NCBI GenBank assembly: GCA_036346225.1
Contig: JARFIW010000942.1
Location: forward strand, 1,819,001 to 1,883,000
DNA from: Platerodrilus igneus
Taxonomy: Eukaryota; Arthropoda; Insecta; Coleoptera; Lycidae
DNA length: 64,000 nucleotides
Direction of reading: 5' to 3'
Shown here: piece by piece, positions 22,331 to 34,519 of the stretch
Position numbering within the stretch: the first letter of the stretch is position 1
Layout of the letters: the number at the start of each line of letters is the position of its first letter
Program-made: the position numbers and the translations under genes
The notes under the pieces: model-generated
Database searches by the model: none
What the model saw: only the letters and a program-made list of their open reading frames with translations
Told to the model about the DNA's origin: nothing

Positions 22331-23079
22331 TTTTTGGTTATTTTGAGTTTATCAGACGTTGTAGCGCTTTGTATTTGCTGCAATTGGACTTTGAGTGCTG
22401 CTACTTCTTTTGTTAGTTTTTCCAGGAGTGTAGAGCTTGTATCCGCAATTATATTAACGGTAGGTGCAGATTGCGCATCATAGGCGGCATCTGCTAAACG
22501 TGCTGTGTCCTCCATGGATGTTTGTGATTGTGTGGCTTGGATTGATTGCATTTGTATTGGCAAGCGGCCTAATCAGATTGATTTTAACAGTGTACCTTGC
22601 ACGAGTGTTTCGCTCAGTTGTTGTAGGCCTCTCTAGAATTCTGAGAGTTTTCTGTCGCCTAACGTTTCATATTCCGACAACTTTCTAGTTCGTTGTTCTT
22701 GCGATTGACTTAGCCGTTTAATTAATTTGGTTTGATTTTTGCGTACATTTATCAATCTCGGAACCTTTTCTGAAAATCTAGCTTCGAAGTTGAATATTAT
22801 GTACGCGTATTTTGTAGCATCTTATGTAATACAACTAATTTTAAAGCTGTGTTCTACATGGGAAAACCAAATTCTGGATCCTTCACACCAGAAGGGTGGA
22901 ATTCGCACGGCAACCATTATCACTTGTTCGGTCATTTTAAACTGTTTAAAATGTCTATAAGCACTTAAATTAACCAATGTTAACTCTGCCGCATTAAACT
23001 TTTGGATTACCATATCGGAGTCGCCAATGTGGTTGTCTGGGGCCCCTTTGTTAATACTTCGTAGCAACATAGATAACAT
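22276..23079 (-). pseudogene. gypsy gag, fused to RT by deletion
   Basis: The frame at 23079-22822 has 'VAVRIPPFWCEGSRIWFSHVEHSFKI', the start of gypsy gag in many insects (IPPFWxxxPxxWFxQVExxF). After frame breaks, the frame at 22563-22276 has 'IQATQSQTSMEDTARLADA' followed by a Leu/Gln-rich coiled stretch and then enters RT directly. The zinc knuckle and protease are gone. Confidence 0.78.
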
Positions 23080-23143
23080 TTATTCACAAGTTATAATATT
23101 GATATGTACTTATTCTACATTAACGCACAGGATTTATTTACAA

Positions 23144-23696
23144 TGTCTTTGACACTAGAACTGAAAACACTTTAGTTTGTAAATTTGCGGAACGCGTTTT
23201 GATGTTGAAGAACTCGATATTGTGGCATTACGACAAAGACCTGGATCTGGTGTAGTGTAGGTGGTGATCTCCGTGGTTACGCTGAATGCAATGCGGCACC
23301 TCGTGGCGGTGATTGTACTCGAATTTCTATGCTTCGGTACCTTTCGGATAGTGGTTGGAAACGCTGGCGTACGGGCGGCTTTCTTGGCCGGTAGAAATTG
23401 AAACTGTTTGATGACAGAATGTTCACAATCCTAGTGTGCTTGTTGGCGTCATGTGCTCTAGGAGATGGTCCTGATTGTGGCTTTCTTAAAGAAAGAAGTG
23501 ATTTACCGTAGCGTTTGGAGCTAATTTTATACCAAGATTTGTTTTCGTTGTACATTCGGACGGTTCTATTTTGTATTTGAGGGGTGTTGCACGAGTCCAT
23601 TATTGGTTGAGGGGTGTTGTAAGAGTGCATGCTATTTGTTTGCATGCTGCGTGCTTATTGGTCAGTTAGGAGTATGGTTGGTCGCATACTCCTACA
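23144..23696 (-). repeat. gypsy 5' LTR
   Basis: This is the partner of 20400-21115. It lacks about 180 bp relative to that copy, and the gap falls between two GTGGCTTT octamers, as expected for a deletion between short direct repeats. A 28-bp hairpin near 23668-23695 sits at its outer edge. Confidence 0.7.
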
Positions 23697-24261
23697 AGCC
23701 TAAAAATAGAATAGGCCAAATGTTATGGTAGTGAAAAAGATGTGCCCAAACCGATACGAAACTTTGCCGAAATTTTGGAAAAAAAATAGCGAAAAAAGGA
23801 GGAAAGTTGCAAAAGAATCAATGATTCTTAAAGTGAAAAGCTAAAAATGGAAAAGGACTAAATTATTGGAAGAAAGGAAAAGTTTGAGAAAGCAAATGAT
23901 CGCCATGTGCAGAAAGTTATAGACAATTGAGAACTTAAATCCCCTTCGATAACAAGTGGTTTGAAGTGACTAAAGCTATTCGCATTAATTATATTTTTAG
24001 CTTTCTGCACAAACTATATTCTAGTGTGCTGTCAAGGCTATACTTTTGGATAACTAGTTCGCCGTATTTACATTTGGATAACCTACCTATTCCGTGTTTT
24101 AACACTGCAATTGTATCATTCCTAAACAGCTCTTGCTTTCAGGATAAACTCTTCATTTAAAATCTTTCTTTTATACATTTCTTTCTTTATTAACAGTAGC
24201 TTCTTTTAGTTTATAGTCAATACGAGTAATATATTATTATAACTAAATGACAGTTACAGGT
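23697..24261. other. AT-rich stretch, nothing recognised
   Basis: Short Lys-rich frames around 23750-23930 are interrupted by stops and carry no motif that could be assigned. Confidence 0.4.
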
Positions 24262-27120
24262 AAACGTACTTTAGTTCATCACGTTACCGTACAGAGAGCG
24301 TAGTGATATTACACAAATTTTCAATGCAAAATAAACAAACAACTCAATGCGTAAATCAAGTTTACCTTGATTGTCCAAGTCGTTAAGGTATATAAAGCTA
24401 ATTACTGCACTACCTCGTAATACTTCCATTTCTGCGCGGCAATGATATTTATTGTTTCTTTAGCACGTACGTTTGTTTGGGTTCTATTTGAGGTTGCTCT
24501 GTTTTCTTCAAATTCGCAGTAATGTTTGTTGCCAACTTACAACATTATAGAACACAAAAGATACTAAGATAGGACAGGTAAAGGGGTTCTTAGGTAACTT
24601 CACTGTATCGCCCGCACTGACTGGTCACAACGTCTGTTCGGTATAAAAAAATTCAAGATAATCTCCTCATCACAGCACTTATTTTACACCAACTTGTAAA
24701 ATCTCCTATTTTATTAGTTGAAGCAATGACGCACATTTTTTAAAGCGTGAGAAAATGTCTGTCCGGCAATGTACATTTAATAAATTATAAGTTATTCCCT
24801 TAAAAGTGCATGGGAATTCAAAATCGCATTCTTATACGTGACAACCCTTATACTAGCTAAATTATGATGGGAAATATACTTCCAATTTAAGATTGGAAAC
24901 CCCTTATTAAAATAAAGCTTGTGTCGTCAAAAAAAAAGCATAACAAGTTATATATTTATCGTTTTACAAAATTTATTTTTTGATGAGTTGTATTTCATAT
25001 TTTTTTGGGAAATTGAAATTGCCTCTGTTAATTATATGCAGAAAAATTATTTTATAAAACTTCATTGTCCAATTCAAACCTCGTCGCCTGCAAAATGTTG
25101 TAACTAATAAATCATATTTACTAACAGTTACCATTTGCCTTTAATTTCCGTAGGGAACCTCCTAGCTTTTCATTTTCTGCAGTTTCTTAGTTGTGATATC
25201 ATCGTGGGAATCATTGTTGTTTGAGAAATGTTCTTTTCTCGGTTAAAAAACCTAATTGTTATACAATGTTTATCACTCGTCAATTTGACAGGTAAGAGGT
25301 GCTATAGTTAATCGCTTGCCATACAGAGCCTAACAATATTACACAAATATTACAATCAATGTTAATCGATTTCACGTGCAAACACCATATTATTTAAATC
25401 ATTTACAAAATGATCATGCGAATTAATTAAATTAGATTTGCATTTTATCCAGCTAAATAATTAAATTAAGGTGAAACCAATTGATGAATCCTTGTATTGC
25501 GGCGCATTTGCTATGCTGGAATACTAGTACATGTTGTTCCTCTTTCTTTGGTTCTACAGATCGTGGGTGGGATTGACGCTTATTCAGTCCAGATTTACAG
25601 TGGCATTCGTTGGTGTTTCCTACAACATAAGAGAACAAACAGGTACGATAAAAGAATCGACAGATAAACTTCACCGCATTATAAAGTACTACTCTCACAG
25701 TTTACGATAGGTAGTTAGGTGTAGAATGATGGACCCCGTTGTTTTCTAACTAGTTCACCACTAGCTTCGTGTAGCACGTTCAGATTAGTAGAAGCGTTGG
25801 ATGCCATCTTAACATTTTATTTCCACGGAATACATAATAATAATTATTATTAATTAATTCCACGAAACATTGCTGGGAACTCAAAACCACATTTATATAA
25901 TTAACTATACAAAACAGTCTCCTACGATTAATGATTTACTAAAATCGTTGTAAAACCAATTGAACCGTAATATGTTCGATGTGTAACACAAAACTTATTC
26001 TGGATTTAATTTTATTAAAAAGAAATGGATTTTAGGTGATTAATAACAACATTGAATAAGGTTAGTAAAGTTTTTGAGTTTTCCAAATTTTTTGAACGAA
26101 GCAAGTACTAGTTATTTTCGGAATGTATTTAGAATTTGAAGTAGTTGCATACAACAAACTGATTACGATTTTATTTAATAAGATCACACTATAACTTAGG
26201 CTTCTATGCAAAGTCTAAATGATTACTTCAAATCGAAAGAAGTAAAATGTAAGGTCACAGACAGGATTCGAACTTGAAACCATAAATCCTCGTTTTAACA
26301 TACGTAAACAACGAAAACCTTCATTGGGATATTTTCTAACAGGATTTTACTCGATTCGTGTTCAACAATCCTTCATTCGCACCACGCCAAAAAGAAAAAT
26401 ACAGTCTAAGATAATATTACAATGACAGGTACAACACAGTAGTACATCGCTTGCCCGTACAAAGGGCATAATAGTATTGCACAAATTTTACCAACCGTAT
26501 TATTTTAATTATTTACAAAATGAACACGCGAATGACTTAAACTAGACTTATCTTTTTGTTCGTCTAGATAATTAAGTTCAGGTAGTCAATTAATGAATCC
26601 TGGTATTACGGCATTTGCCACGCTGGAATACTACTACGTATTGTTTCTCTATCTACGTATATTCGGATCGTAGATCTGAATTCTCTTTTATAACAGCTTT
26701 GCAGTAGAGTTTGTTAATATATTCTACAACATACTGGAACAAACACATATTTTTTGTAAGGAAGGCAAATATTACACAAGCAAACGTCACTACATTATAA
26801 AGCACTACTCCACAAATTGGTTAGATAAGGTAGTTGCGTCTAATGATTATGGTGGCTGACTTTTTCTCTTGTTCAAGCCGCAATCCTTCGTTGTTACGCG
26901 TTCTGAGTGGTCGAAACAATGATGTATATCATTTCAAATTGCGAGAAAATGTCCACACCGCATAATACAAAATAATAAAAACTCATTCTAAAAATCCCCG
27001 AGACATAACTGGAAACTCAAAACCGCATTTATATAATGCGCAATACCCTACTTAATTATACAAAACAGTTCCCTACGATTAATTATTCGATAAAATTGTT
27101 GTGAAGTCAATTGAGATGTA
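24262..27120 (+). repeat. degenerate tandem repeat, unit about 1.0-1.1 kb, about 2.6 copies
   Basis: Three successive segments begin near 24262, 25290 and 26428. They share, in order: an 'ACAGGTA...' start; 'TACAGAG/TACAAAG...ATATTACACAAAT'; 'TTTACAAAATGAxCAxGCGAAT'; a block around 'CGGC(GC)ATTTGC.ATGCTGGAATACTA.TAC'; 'ATAAAG.ACTACTC'; and 'GGAA(A)CTCAAAAC(C)(G/A)CATTTATATAAT'. The second and third are clearly alike; the first is more diverged. No coding potential was seen. Confidence 0.65.
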
Positions 27121-28830
27121 ACAAACATCCCTTAGGTCCCTACCATCTTCTAAAGTTTTATGGAATTTTCTTAAATTTGACTTCTGGTCTCGTAGATCAA
27201 CATAACTAAATTTCAAAACCTATCTAGGTCGAGGTAGGATTACTACTTCGGATCAGTACTTAATTCTTTTGACATTAAATTAGTTTGAATTGCTGGCTCT
27301 GTATTCTTGGCCTGGAATTATATTAATCTACTACTTGGAAACATTTAGCGCTGCTATTTTTATTCAGTATTAGTCTAGAAGAAATTACCAGATCCCCCCA
27401 CTCTTACCCTTACACCCACGCACTTACCAATCTTTTTGTTATGATGTTAAAGAAGTCTGTAGTTATGAAAATTAGGGTGGCTCAACTTTGCTGGTAATGC
27501 AAAAGGTGTGTAACGGGCCTTTACACTTTGCATAAACTAAATATAAAAATAAACCCGTGTAGTTCGAATTTTAACGTAGTTTACAGGACGACCGGATGGA
27601 CGTAAAACTTTAAATTCGAAATATTGAAACATTTGTTGGACACACCAAAATTTAAAAAAATATCACACTCGAACTTCTCTATACGAACAGCTTCGGACAT
27701 AAACTCATGGAAGGTACTGTTGATGTAATCACTGAGAGGCTACTGATGGTGTATTAGCTATTTTTAGGCACTCGAAAGTAATTAAAAAATAACGTGGTTT
27801 TAATTACTCGTTTAAAGATTAAAAATTGAATTGCTGTTATTATCGACTTAAAGCGTCGAACTTCTTTAGCTCTTAAAAATAAATATTTAAACGAAACAAA
27901 GAAAAATACAGCTTAACATCGTAGGGGCGTAACTTTTGGATAGATAACACGAGAGTTATCCTCCTCTGTGTAATTATTTTAACATTCTCATAGGCGTATT
28001 TAACCGTTCAAGATCCTCTAGTTGAAAGATAACGCCGCAGGATCACCAATCCTGTAAGCCAACATACTTTGCTGACTTGTTCTACTTTTCACTGTTGGGT
28101 CTGATTTTGGTTTGACCATCGATTTTGTTTTGCTATTGCGCCAATTTCGGTCATTGATCTGGTTTTGATCATCGATCTTACTTTGGATCGGTGTTGCGTT
28201 TTATAATTCACTTCATTTTAGTAATAGAAATTGACATATTATTGAATTTTTATTGTTCCTTCCCCCACTCCTCCGTGAATCTTAATGTCATTGGCTTTTT
28301 CAGAGGGTTGACGTTTTTGACTGCTTTAAAAGTCGCGTGGTTAATTTTAACTATGACAATTGATATGCTACCTCTAACTCAAATTTAAATATAGCGGTTT
28401 TGCGTAAACATAAGGTATGTTTTATCAAATCCTAGAGGAGATTGGATGTGTTGACAGTCATGTTTGCGACATTGATTTGGTAAGCACTACGGTATTGCCG
28501 ATATTTAAAATGGAGCGCTGATTCTGTAACTGCAAAGAAAAGGAAAACAAACGCTAGAGAAATTCTAAGTTGAAGAAAGAAATACACCAAAGTTCTATTG
28601 AAAAATGAAGCATTGAGACCATAGGCAACGGCAACAGCAACAGCATCAACAATGCTTATTTGTATTCAAGAGTTAGCTAAAGCTATGTCCGAGTATGGTA
28701 TGAGTATCGAACGGTTGAACGAAATGAGACAAGGCAAAACATTTTGTGCTACCAATATAACTACTTAATGCGTTTTTTACGGAGGAGTAGGTCGAAACCG
28801 GTTTGAGAAAAATGATTGGAGGGGGCTTTG
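27121..28830. other. AT-rich stretch, nothing recognised
   Basis: No motif-bearing frame was found on either strand. A short frame after 28640 (ending near 28768) looks weakly coding-like but carries no recognisable family motif. Confidence 0.4.
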
Positions 28831-28835
28831 CACTT

Positions 28836-28848
28836 AGGTCAGTGACCT
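28836..28848. promoter_or_regulatory. perfect IR-1 palindrome AGGTCAGTGACCT (ecdysone-response-like)
   Basis: AGGTCA and TGACCT are separated by one base, the ideal inverted-repeat-1 site for EcR/USP and related nuclear receptors. A second, imperfect IR-1 (GGGTCAATGACT) follows at 28870-28881, and more GGTCA half-sites lie nearby, for example at 28991. No gene is visible next to it, so function is inference. Confidence 0.4.
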
Positions 28849-29030
28849 GGTATTTTAGTTATCGGGCCGGGGTCAATGACTAAACTGGATCACTGCCCAA
28901 AACAAAGCCTATAACTGAAGCCAAACCGATGACCAGAATGGGTTAATAAAATAATGGGGTTCATGATTAAATGAATCAATAGTTGACAGGGGTCAACGAA
29001 TTGCATTGATGTCACAAGGGCAATCACCTG

Positions 29031-29038
29031 TGACGTCA
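29031..29038. promoter_or_regulatory. consensus CRE, TGACGTCA
   Basis: This is a perfect palindromic cAMP-response/ATF-type element, 183 bp from the IR-1 site. A single 8-mer can occur by chance. It is noted only because it clusters with the nuclear-receptor-like sites. Confidence 0.25.
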
Positions 29039-29909
29039 CCCTCTAATTGGAGGATTTAGAACTTCCATTACTACTACTCACGCTTAAACTCCTGTATTTT
29101 TATTTATACCTTTTAGATAAAATATATTTTAATGAAACTTTAAATGAGAGTACCGAATACTGCAGCCATTTAACAAGCTGACAATTTTGATATTTGGTTT
29201 TTAGGCAAACATGAAAATATCTCCATCCGTATATTAGAAATATTGTGCACATATTATGCACATGAATAAGTAGTTAAAATCCATTTTTAAATTTCTAGCG
29301 TCTTCGCACACCAGTGCAATAGCAGATCTTAAATAAATAGATTATTAAAGAATCGTGTCTTTATAGAAATAATTGGTCAATTCAGCAATCGGGCAATGGA
29401 CACCAGAAATTTATTTTTATGTTGCCGCAGTTTATTGTTAATTTTCACCCCTTCTATAACAATAAAGTTGCTCCGTGAGTATTCAAGCGTCAAACCTATT
29501 GTGATTTACATTCTAGACATGCACAATGCTTTGTTATCATGAGCTGCAACAACATACTGATACTCCTATATGACTATTGTTTTTTTTTAAAAATAGGTAT
29601 TCACGTATTACTATTGTATGAGTATTGCTTTATGTTGTGTGGTTACAACACATGTCAAATGCTATCCCAACTCGAAAGTTGTAGTGAAATAAGCAGATTT
29701 ATTGAAATGTATATTCGTAATATAAGAATAAAATGTAAATCAGGGTGAAATACGTTTTATTGTAAATTTTGTATCGTGTATTTTTTAAATTGTTAGGTCA
29801 TATACCCTACACATAACACGTCATAAATACCCAAGGCAACAACAAAAACTTCAGTTAAATTCGTTTTCTTGCATATTATGACCTGTCTGTTGTAAAAAGA
29901 AGCCCTGTA
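29039..29909. other. AT-rich stretch, nothing recognised
   Basis: Only short frames are present (for example 29539-29748, +, hydrophobic and without a recognisable family motif). Confidence 0.4.
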
Positions 29910-29942
<33 letters not shown>

Positions 29943-29975
29943 GCACGCATGCACGCACGCACATGCGCGCGCACA
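29910..29975. repeat. compound microsatellite (CT)n(CA)n(CG/CA)n
   Basis: About nine CT units pass into about seven CA units and then into imperfect CGCA/GCAC repeats. The low-complexity frame read across it on the minus strand is an artefact of the repeat. Confidence 0.95.
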
Positions 29976-30049
29976 TATGCGTATATTCTCATGCACACGC
30001 AACACATGCATAACAAACAAACTAAAGCACATACACTCACGCGTGCACA

Positions 30050-30920
30050 CTCCTGCAATGGGCAGGATACGTTCCCTACATGCGCAGCAAACACATGAAT
30101 CCTAGCAAATCACTTTAAACAAAGCTAGTGATCAATCTGTGGCAGGTGCTGTAGAATACCAGGTGACACTTTTTAGAAAATAGCCTTACCTGCACAATAT
30201 GCCTGCCCAGACAGACTCTCACTACCGCTGTACTAGATGAAAGTGATGAGTATAGAAAAACAGAACCCCAATAATCATATATTTCAAGGTTGAGGACATT
30301 GTGTGAACTTAATATCTAACCAAAGAGATGTTGATGTATCACTTCTGTAATGGCTGACATACATTCCCTACGGGCACAGCAAGCACATGAATCGTATCAA
30401 ATCACCTTAAACAAAGCTGTTGAGCAATCTGTGACATGTGCTGTAGGGCACTAGGTGACACCCTTCAGAAAATAGCCTTACCTGCACAATGTGTGTTTGC
30501 CCAGACAGACTATCACAACCACTGTACTAGATGAAAGTGATGAGTATAGAAAAACAGAACCCAATAATCATATACCTCAAGGTTGAGGACATTGTGTGTA
30601 CTTGACATATAACCAAAGAGATGTTGATGTGCCACCCCTGCAATGGGTGAGAAACAATCCCTATGGACACAGCAAGCACATGGATCATAAGAAATCATCT
30701 TAAACAAAACTGTTGAGCAATCTGTGGCAGGTTTTGTAGGACACCAAGCAACACCCTTCAGAAAATAGCTTTAGTGCACAATGTATCTTTTTCCAGACAG
30801 ACTGTCACTACCGCTGTACTAGATGAAAGTGATGAGTATAGAAAAACAGAACCCTAATATTCATACACCTTCAGGTTGAGGACATTTGTGAACTTAACAT
30901 CTAACCAAAGAGATGTTGGC
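30050..30920 (+). repeat. satellite-like tandem repeat, unit about 293 bp, about 3 copies
   Basis: Copies begin near 30068, 30363 and 30654. Each repeats the order 'TTCCCTA..GGGCACAGCAAGCACATG', 'TTAAACAAA.CTGTTGAGCAATCTGTG', 'AGAAAATAGCCTTACCTGCACAATGT', CCAGACAGACT, 'GTACTAGATGAAAGTGATGAGTATAGAAAAACAGAACCC', and 'CAAGGTTGAGGACATT' through 'AACCAAAGAGATGTTG'. Copies are close to 90 percent alike by eye. No frame is conserved across them. Confidence 0.9.
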
Positions 30921-33635
30921 ATAACAAACACAAAGACAAATAAAAAACCAAATAGAAGTGTTTTGCAGAATGTGCTACTACAATCACTAGTAAAGGTAGT
31001 GCGCTGTTTAAGCAAATACTAGGTAATAGAAGAATTTATTAATTTCAGTTAGTTAAATGAGCTTTAACGCGAAAATACGCTGAACAGTTTTAGAAGCTTT
31101 ACTAATTCACATTAATAACGTGGCCGTTTTATTATAATATTAAATTAGGACACAGAAATAAAAAAGAAAGGAACCTAATGTATGTTAAATACAACCAGTA
31201 AAAAGTTTGTGAGTTTACACTATTTTTATTAATTTATAAAAATACAGATGGATTTCGGTAAATATCCAGCCTAGGGAAGCGTATTCGTTAACATTCCCAC
31301 GAGTTTAAAAACAAATCAATAAATCTTGAAATTGGACTGACACTCTACAACACTAATAGACATAAAACTTGCCATAAAAAAATTAAAGCATTAAATGTAA
31401 ATCGTGGGAGGAATTAAGAGCTCACATAAATTCAAACAAAACGAAACTATAGTAAATTACCCCGATAGAACTAAACTCATACATTTATAGGCATGAAAGT
31501 TGTGTTGCGAACATAAGCAACCATGCCACTTTTAAAAGGGTGAGAACAAGATGACCGTGGACATAAATGAAATTGAACTCAACAATAGTACAACTTTATA
31601 TGCACAATCATTGTGAACAAGAAAAATTGGGTAATTCCCTGGTATATTGTAACGTATAAATACTGACGGATCATAAGGGAAGCTAGCTTTTTATCTTTAG
31701 CTATTTGAGAGCAAACGCCAAAATAGAGCTACGCAACCATGGTCGTGCGGAGAAGGTCATAGATCGGGTAGCTAAAGTGACGGTAGTTAAAATTCGGGAT
31801 TATTAAAAAAACAAGTTCTCAAACACAACTGTAAACGCGGAATTTAATACTACCATTACAGGTGAAAGTACCCCTGTGTTGGACGCTATTCTTTAACTCC
31901 AAGTTGAAATATTGGATTACGTACAACCTCTTTGTCCTGCACTACAAGTCGCTTGAGCTTTGCACAAGATCAACAAACCTGTAGGTCTTTGAATTTTTTT
32001 ACTTTTCACCTGGTACACATTTCATGGTAATGTATATTTAATAATTGACTGAATAAAAGTTATTTTTATTAAGATGACGTTTTACTAGTTAAAGCGTATT
32101 GTAAACAGAAAATTCCTATATGGAAAAGCACTACCATTGTATCTGCACAATTTATATACACTAGTTAATTTGAGTGGATACCTATAATTGATAAATTTAA
32201 GATGCTCTTTTTCTTTTAAATACATGCAATTTGGTCAATAGGGATAGAGCTTAGTTTTCTTTTGTTGTGTGTATTATATGCTGTGATTTTCATGTTGGAT
32301 AATATAGGTTAGGTGAACAAGACTTGGAGTTTTATTATTATTTGTGATTATTTTAAAATTAGTAGAAGGTGAGAAAACGTGTACACGTCTTCATCTAGCT
32401 ATATTACAATAAGAACTGTTAAAATCGTTTCTTGAAACGCCCATTTTCTAGGTAGACTGAAATCAGGTAGGTTGCTGCCCAAATGCTTTATTTGACAGAG
32501 AGTTCAAAGACCTTGCTTTTATAGAACCTACTCATCACCACTGAAAGTTAGCTGGTGCGTTATTTGCTGTTACTTCACTTCGCTTTTGTAGAGTAAATTA
32601 ATTCGAATAATTAACAGCAATTCAGCATGTAACATACTCTTAGAGGAACATAATTACAATATGAGATGGCCAGACGAAACGAACCAACTCCTTATTTTAT
32701 GCTACTACTAAATTATAAACTATGATACGAATTTTAACAGGTAACAGATCACTACTACACAAAACATTTACGAACAAATACTCAGAATCACAATTTATAT
32801 CAGAACATAAGCGTTCAGGCTAGATATGAGCAATAATTAGAAATTATAAAATATGTCTACTAGAACGAAATCATATAAAGAACAGATACAACAAGCACTT
32901 GGAGAACTAAATAGAAAAGACAAAAACAAACTAAAAAAGCAAGCCATTAGAAAAGCAGAAACACAACAAGATACAAAAACATAAAATGTTGAAATAGAAC
33001 TACAAGTATAAACTCACGACAACCACATGACATAATACAAACTCATAGAGCTCGAGGAAAAGTTTAAAATAATTTACACATAGTATAAAAATACCAACAA
33101 TGATATCATATAATACACATGCAAGCTACCAAACTACATAGATATAAATACAACAATAATATTCATAAACACAATCGAAGGTAACAAAACACAAAACAAC
33201 ACCACCATGGAAGAAACAACTACTAATCTTTGTAGAAATGCTCGCCACAGTAAGAGTATACACAAAACAAAAACAATTAACATTATATAACACAAAAATG
33301 AAACTAACAATACTACCATGACAACACGTGAAAATGACAAAAAATTTACAGTATCCAATATACGGCGATATTATTTAACAAATACGTCACACATTTTTAT
33401 ATAGTCACTCTCACAGAAGGAAAAACACGCATATCTCAAACCAAAAGATGCAACCGACACAGAAAACCCAGCAAAATACTATTAGCTATAAGAACACACA
33501 AATTTGTCACATATTCAACACGAAGCAAAATATTATACAAAGAATAATGTTAATACATATACTACAAATATGCAAGTCAAACCCAACACTAATGAACTGT
33601 TGAAGCAATAATGAGAAACTGGTACATCATCATCA
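30921..33635. other. AT-rich stretch with an A-rich, T-poor strand bias at its end
   Basis: No gene was recognised. From about 32840 to 33600 the plus strand becomes markedly A/C-rich, with short Lys/Gln/Asn-rich frames (one from ATG at 32853, 43 codons, starting MSTRTKSYKEQIQQALGEL). A similar bias marks the REL-type LINE pieces at 51240-51715 and 52613-52980, so this may be another decayed piece of such an element. Confidence 0.3.
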
Positions 33636-34503
33636 TCATTAGGTCTTCAGTTCTGAAACTGGTTAGATGTGTACCCTCATTGTTTCCTATTCTATGCTAA
33701 CCTACACATTTCCCTGAAATTTCCACTATCTGCATCTTTCACTATCTGCGTGCAATAGTCTGATCTAGGTCTACCTCTACCTATTTTTTTCTATCTCTGC
33801 TTGTAATATATCCCGCTCTATTCCCCAAAAATGCCTTAGAACGTATCCTGCTCTTCTCTCTCTCTCTCTCCTATTTTTTCTGTTTTCCACAGATATCTTT
33901 ATTCCCTACTATTCCTATAGCCCCTTTATTATTATCTTTGTCTGTCCATGCTATCATCCTCACATCTGAAGCACAACATTCCAAAAGGCTTCTACCATTT
34001 TTCTGTCTTCATCTCCTACTGCCCCTATTTCATAGACGTACTGTTCTGTACTCCACACAAATGCTTTCAACAATTTTCTCCTTGTTTCTTTGTTGTCTTC
34101 GCCATAGTCGCTGCTATTTCTTGTTAGATGCAGTTCGGTTCCTTTTCTATTGTTTACAAATATATACCCCATTTCCCTGATATTCAGTAGTATGTGAAGG
34201 GGGTTAAGCAGCCTGTGGCTACCAAGATCCCTCAACATTTGAACATTTGCCGAATTAATAGTTTTCCAATATATCCTTTCCCACAATCAACATTAGTTGA
34301 AAATGTTTCAAAACCAACACCCGTGGTTGTTTATAATAATCATCAGATTTAAGTGCAATTATTTTTTCGTCATTAGGTTTTCCGTCTTGAAACTGGTTGG
34401 ACGTGCAGCCTCAATTATTTCTATTCTGAGCTAGCCTACACCATTCCCTTAAATTTCCACAACCTAGATACAGTTCGTTTCTCCTTCTGTTGTTTCATTA
34501 TTA
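33636..34503 (-). mobile_element. RTE-like LINE 3' fragments in tandem (left flank of the palindrome)
   Basis: The minus frame 34286-33960 reads 'NKETRRKLLKAFVWSTEQYVYEIGAVGDEDRKMVEAFWNVVLQM', the degenerate post-RT end of an RTE-like pol. A 200-bp non-coding spacer (about 34165-34370) follows the RTE 3' end, then another short RTE 3' piece begins (34370-34503). The same spacer and a longer RTE piece lie on the far side of the big palindrome (49206-50474). Confidence 0.75.
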
Positions 34504-34509
34504 TGTGCC
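34504..34509. repeat. 6-bp target-site duplication TGTGCC, left
   Basis: TGTGCC directly precedes the AGTAGAG... terminus of the palindromic element, and the identical six bases follow its other terminus at 49200-49205. Six-base duplications are characteristic of Polinton/Maverick integrases. Confidence 0.85.
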
Positions 34510-34519
34510 AGTAGAGTAT

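Larger units (their letters stand above)
20400..23696 (-). mobile_element. Ty3/gypsy-type LTR retrotransposon, internally deleted
   Basis: Two related direct repeats (about 20400-21115 and 23144-23696) flank a short gag-pol region on the minus strand. It holds a gag start, a gag C-terminus fused directly to an RT, and the extreme C-terminus of an integrase. Protease, RNase H and the integrase core are missing, so the internal part is only about 2 kb. Frameshifts and loss of the catalytic RT box make it inactive. Confidence 0.8.

Noticed and set aside
22464..22688. Plus-strand hydrophobic frame
   Set aside because: It is the shadow of gypsy gag on the minus strand.
26251..26305. tRNA-like B box (AGTTCGAATCC on the minus strand), possible tRNA gene or SINE
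   Set aside because: No A box, acceptor stem or cloverleaf could be built around it.
29793..30050. 85-codon minus-strand frame rich in Cys/Val/Arg
   Set aside because: It is read through the CT/CA microsatellite; the composition is an artefact of the repeat.
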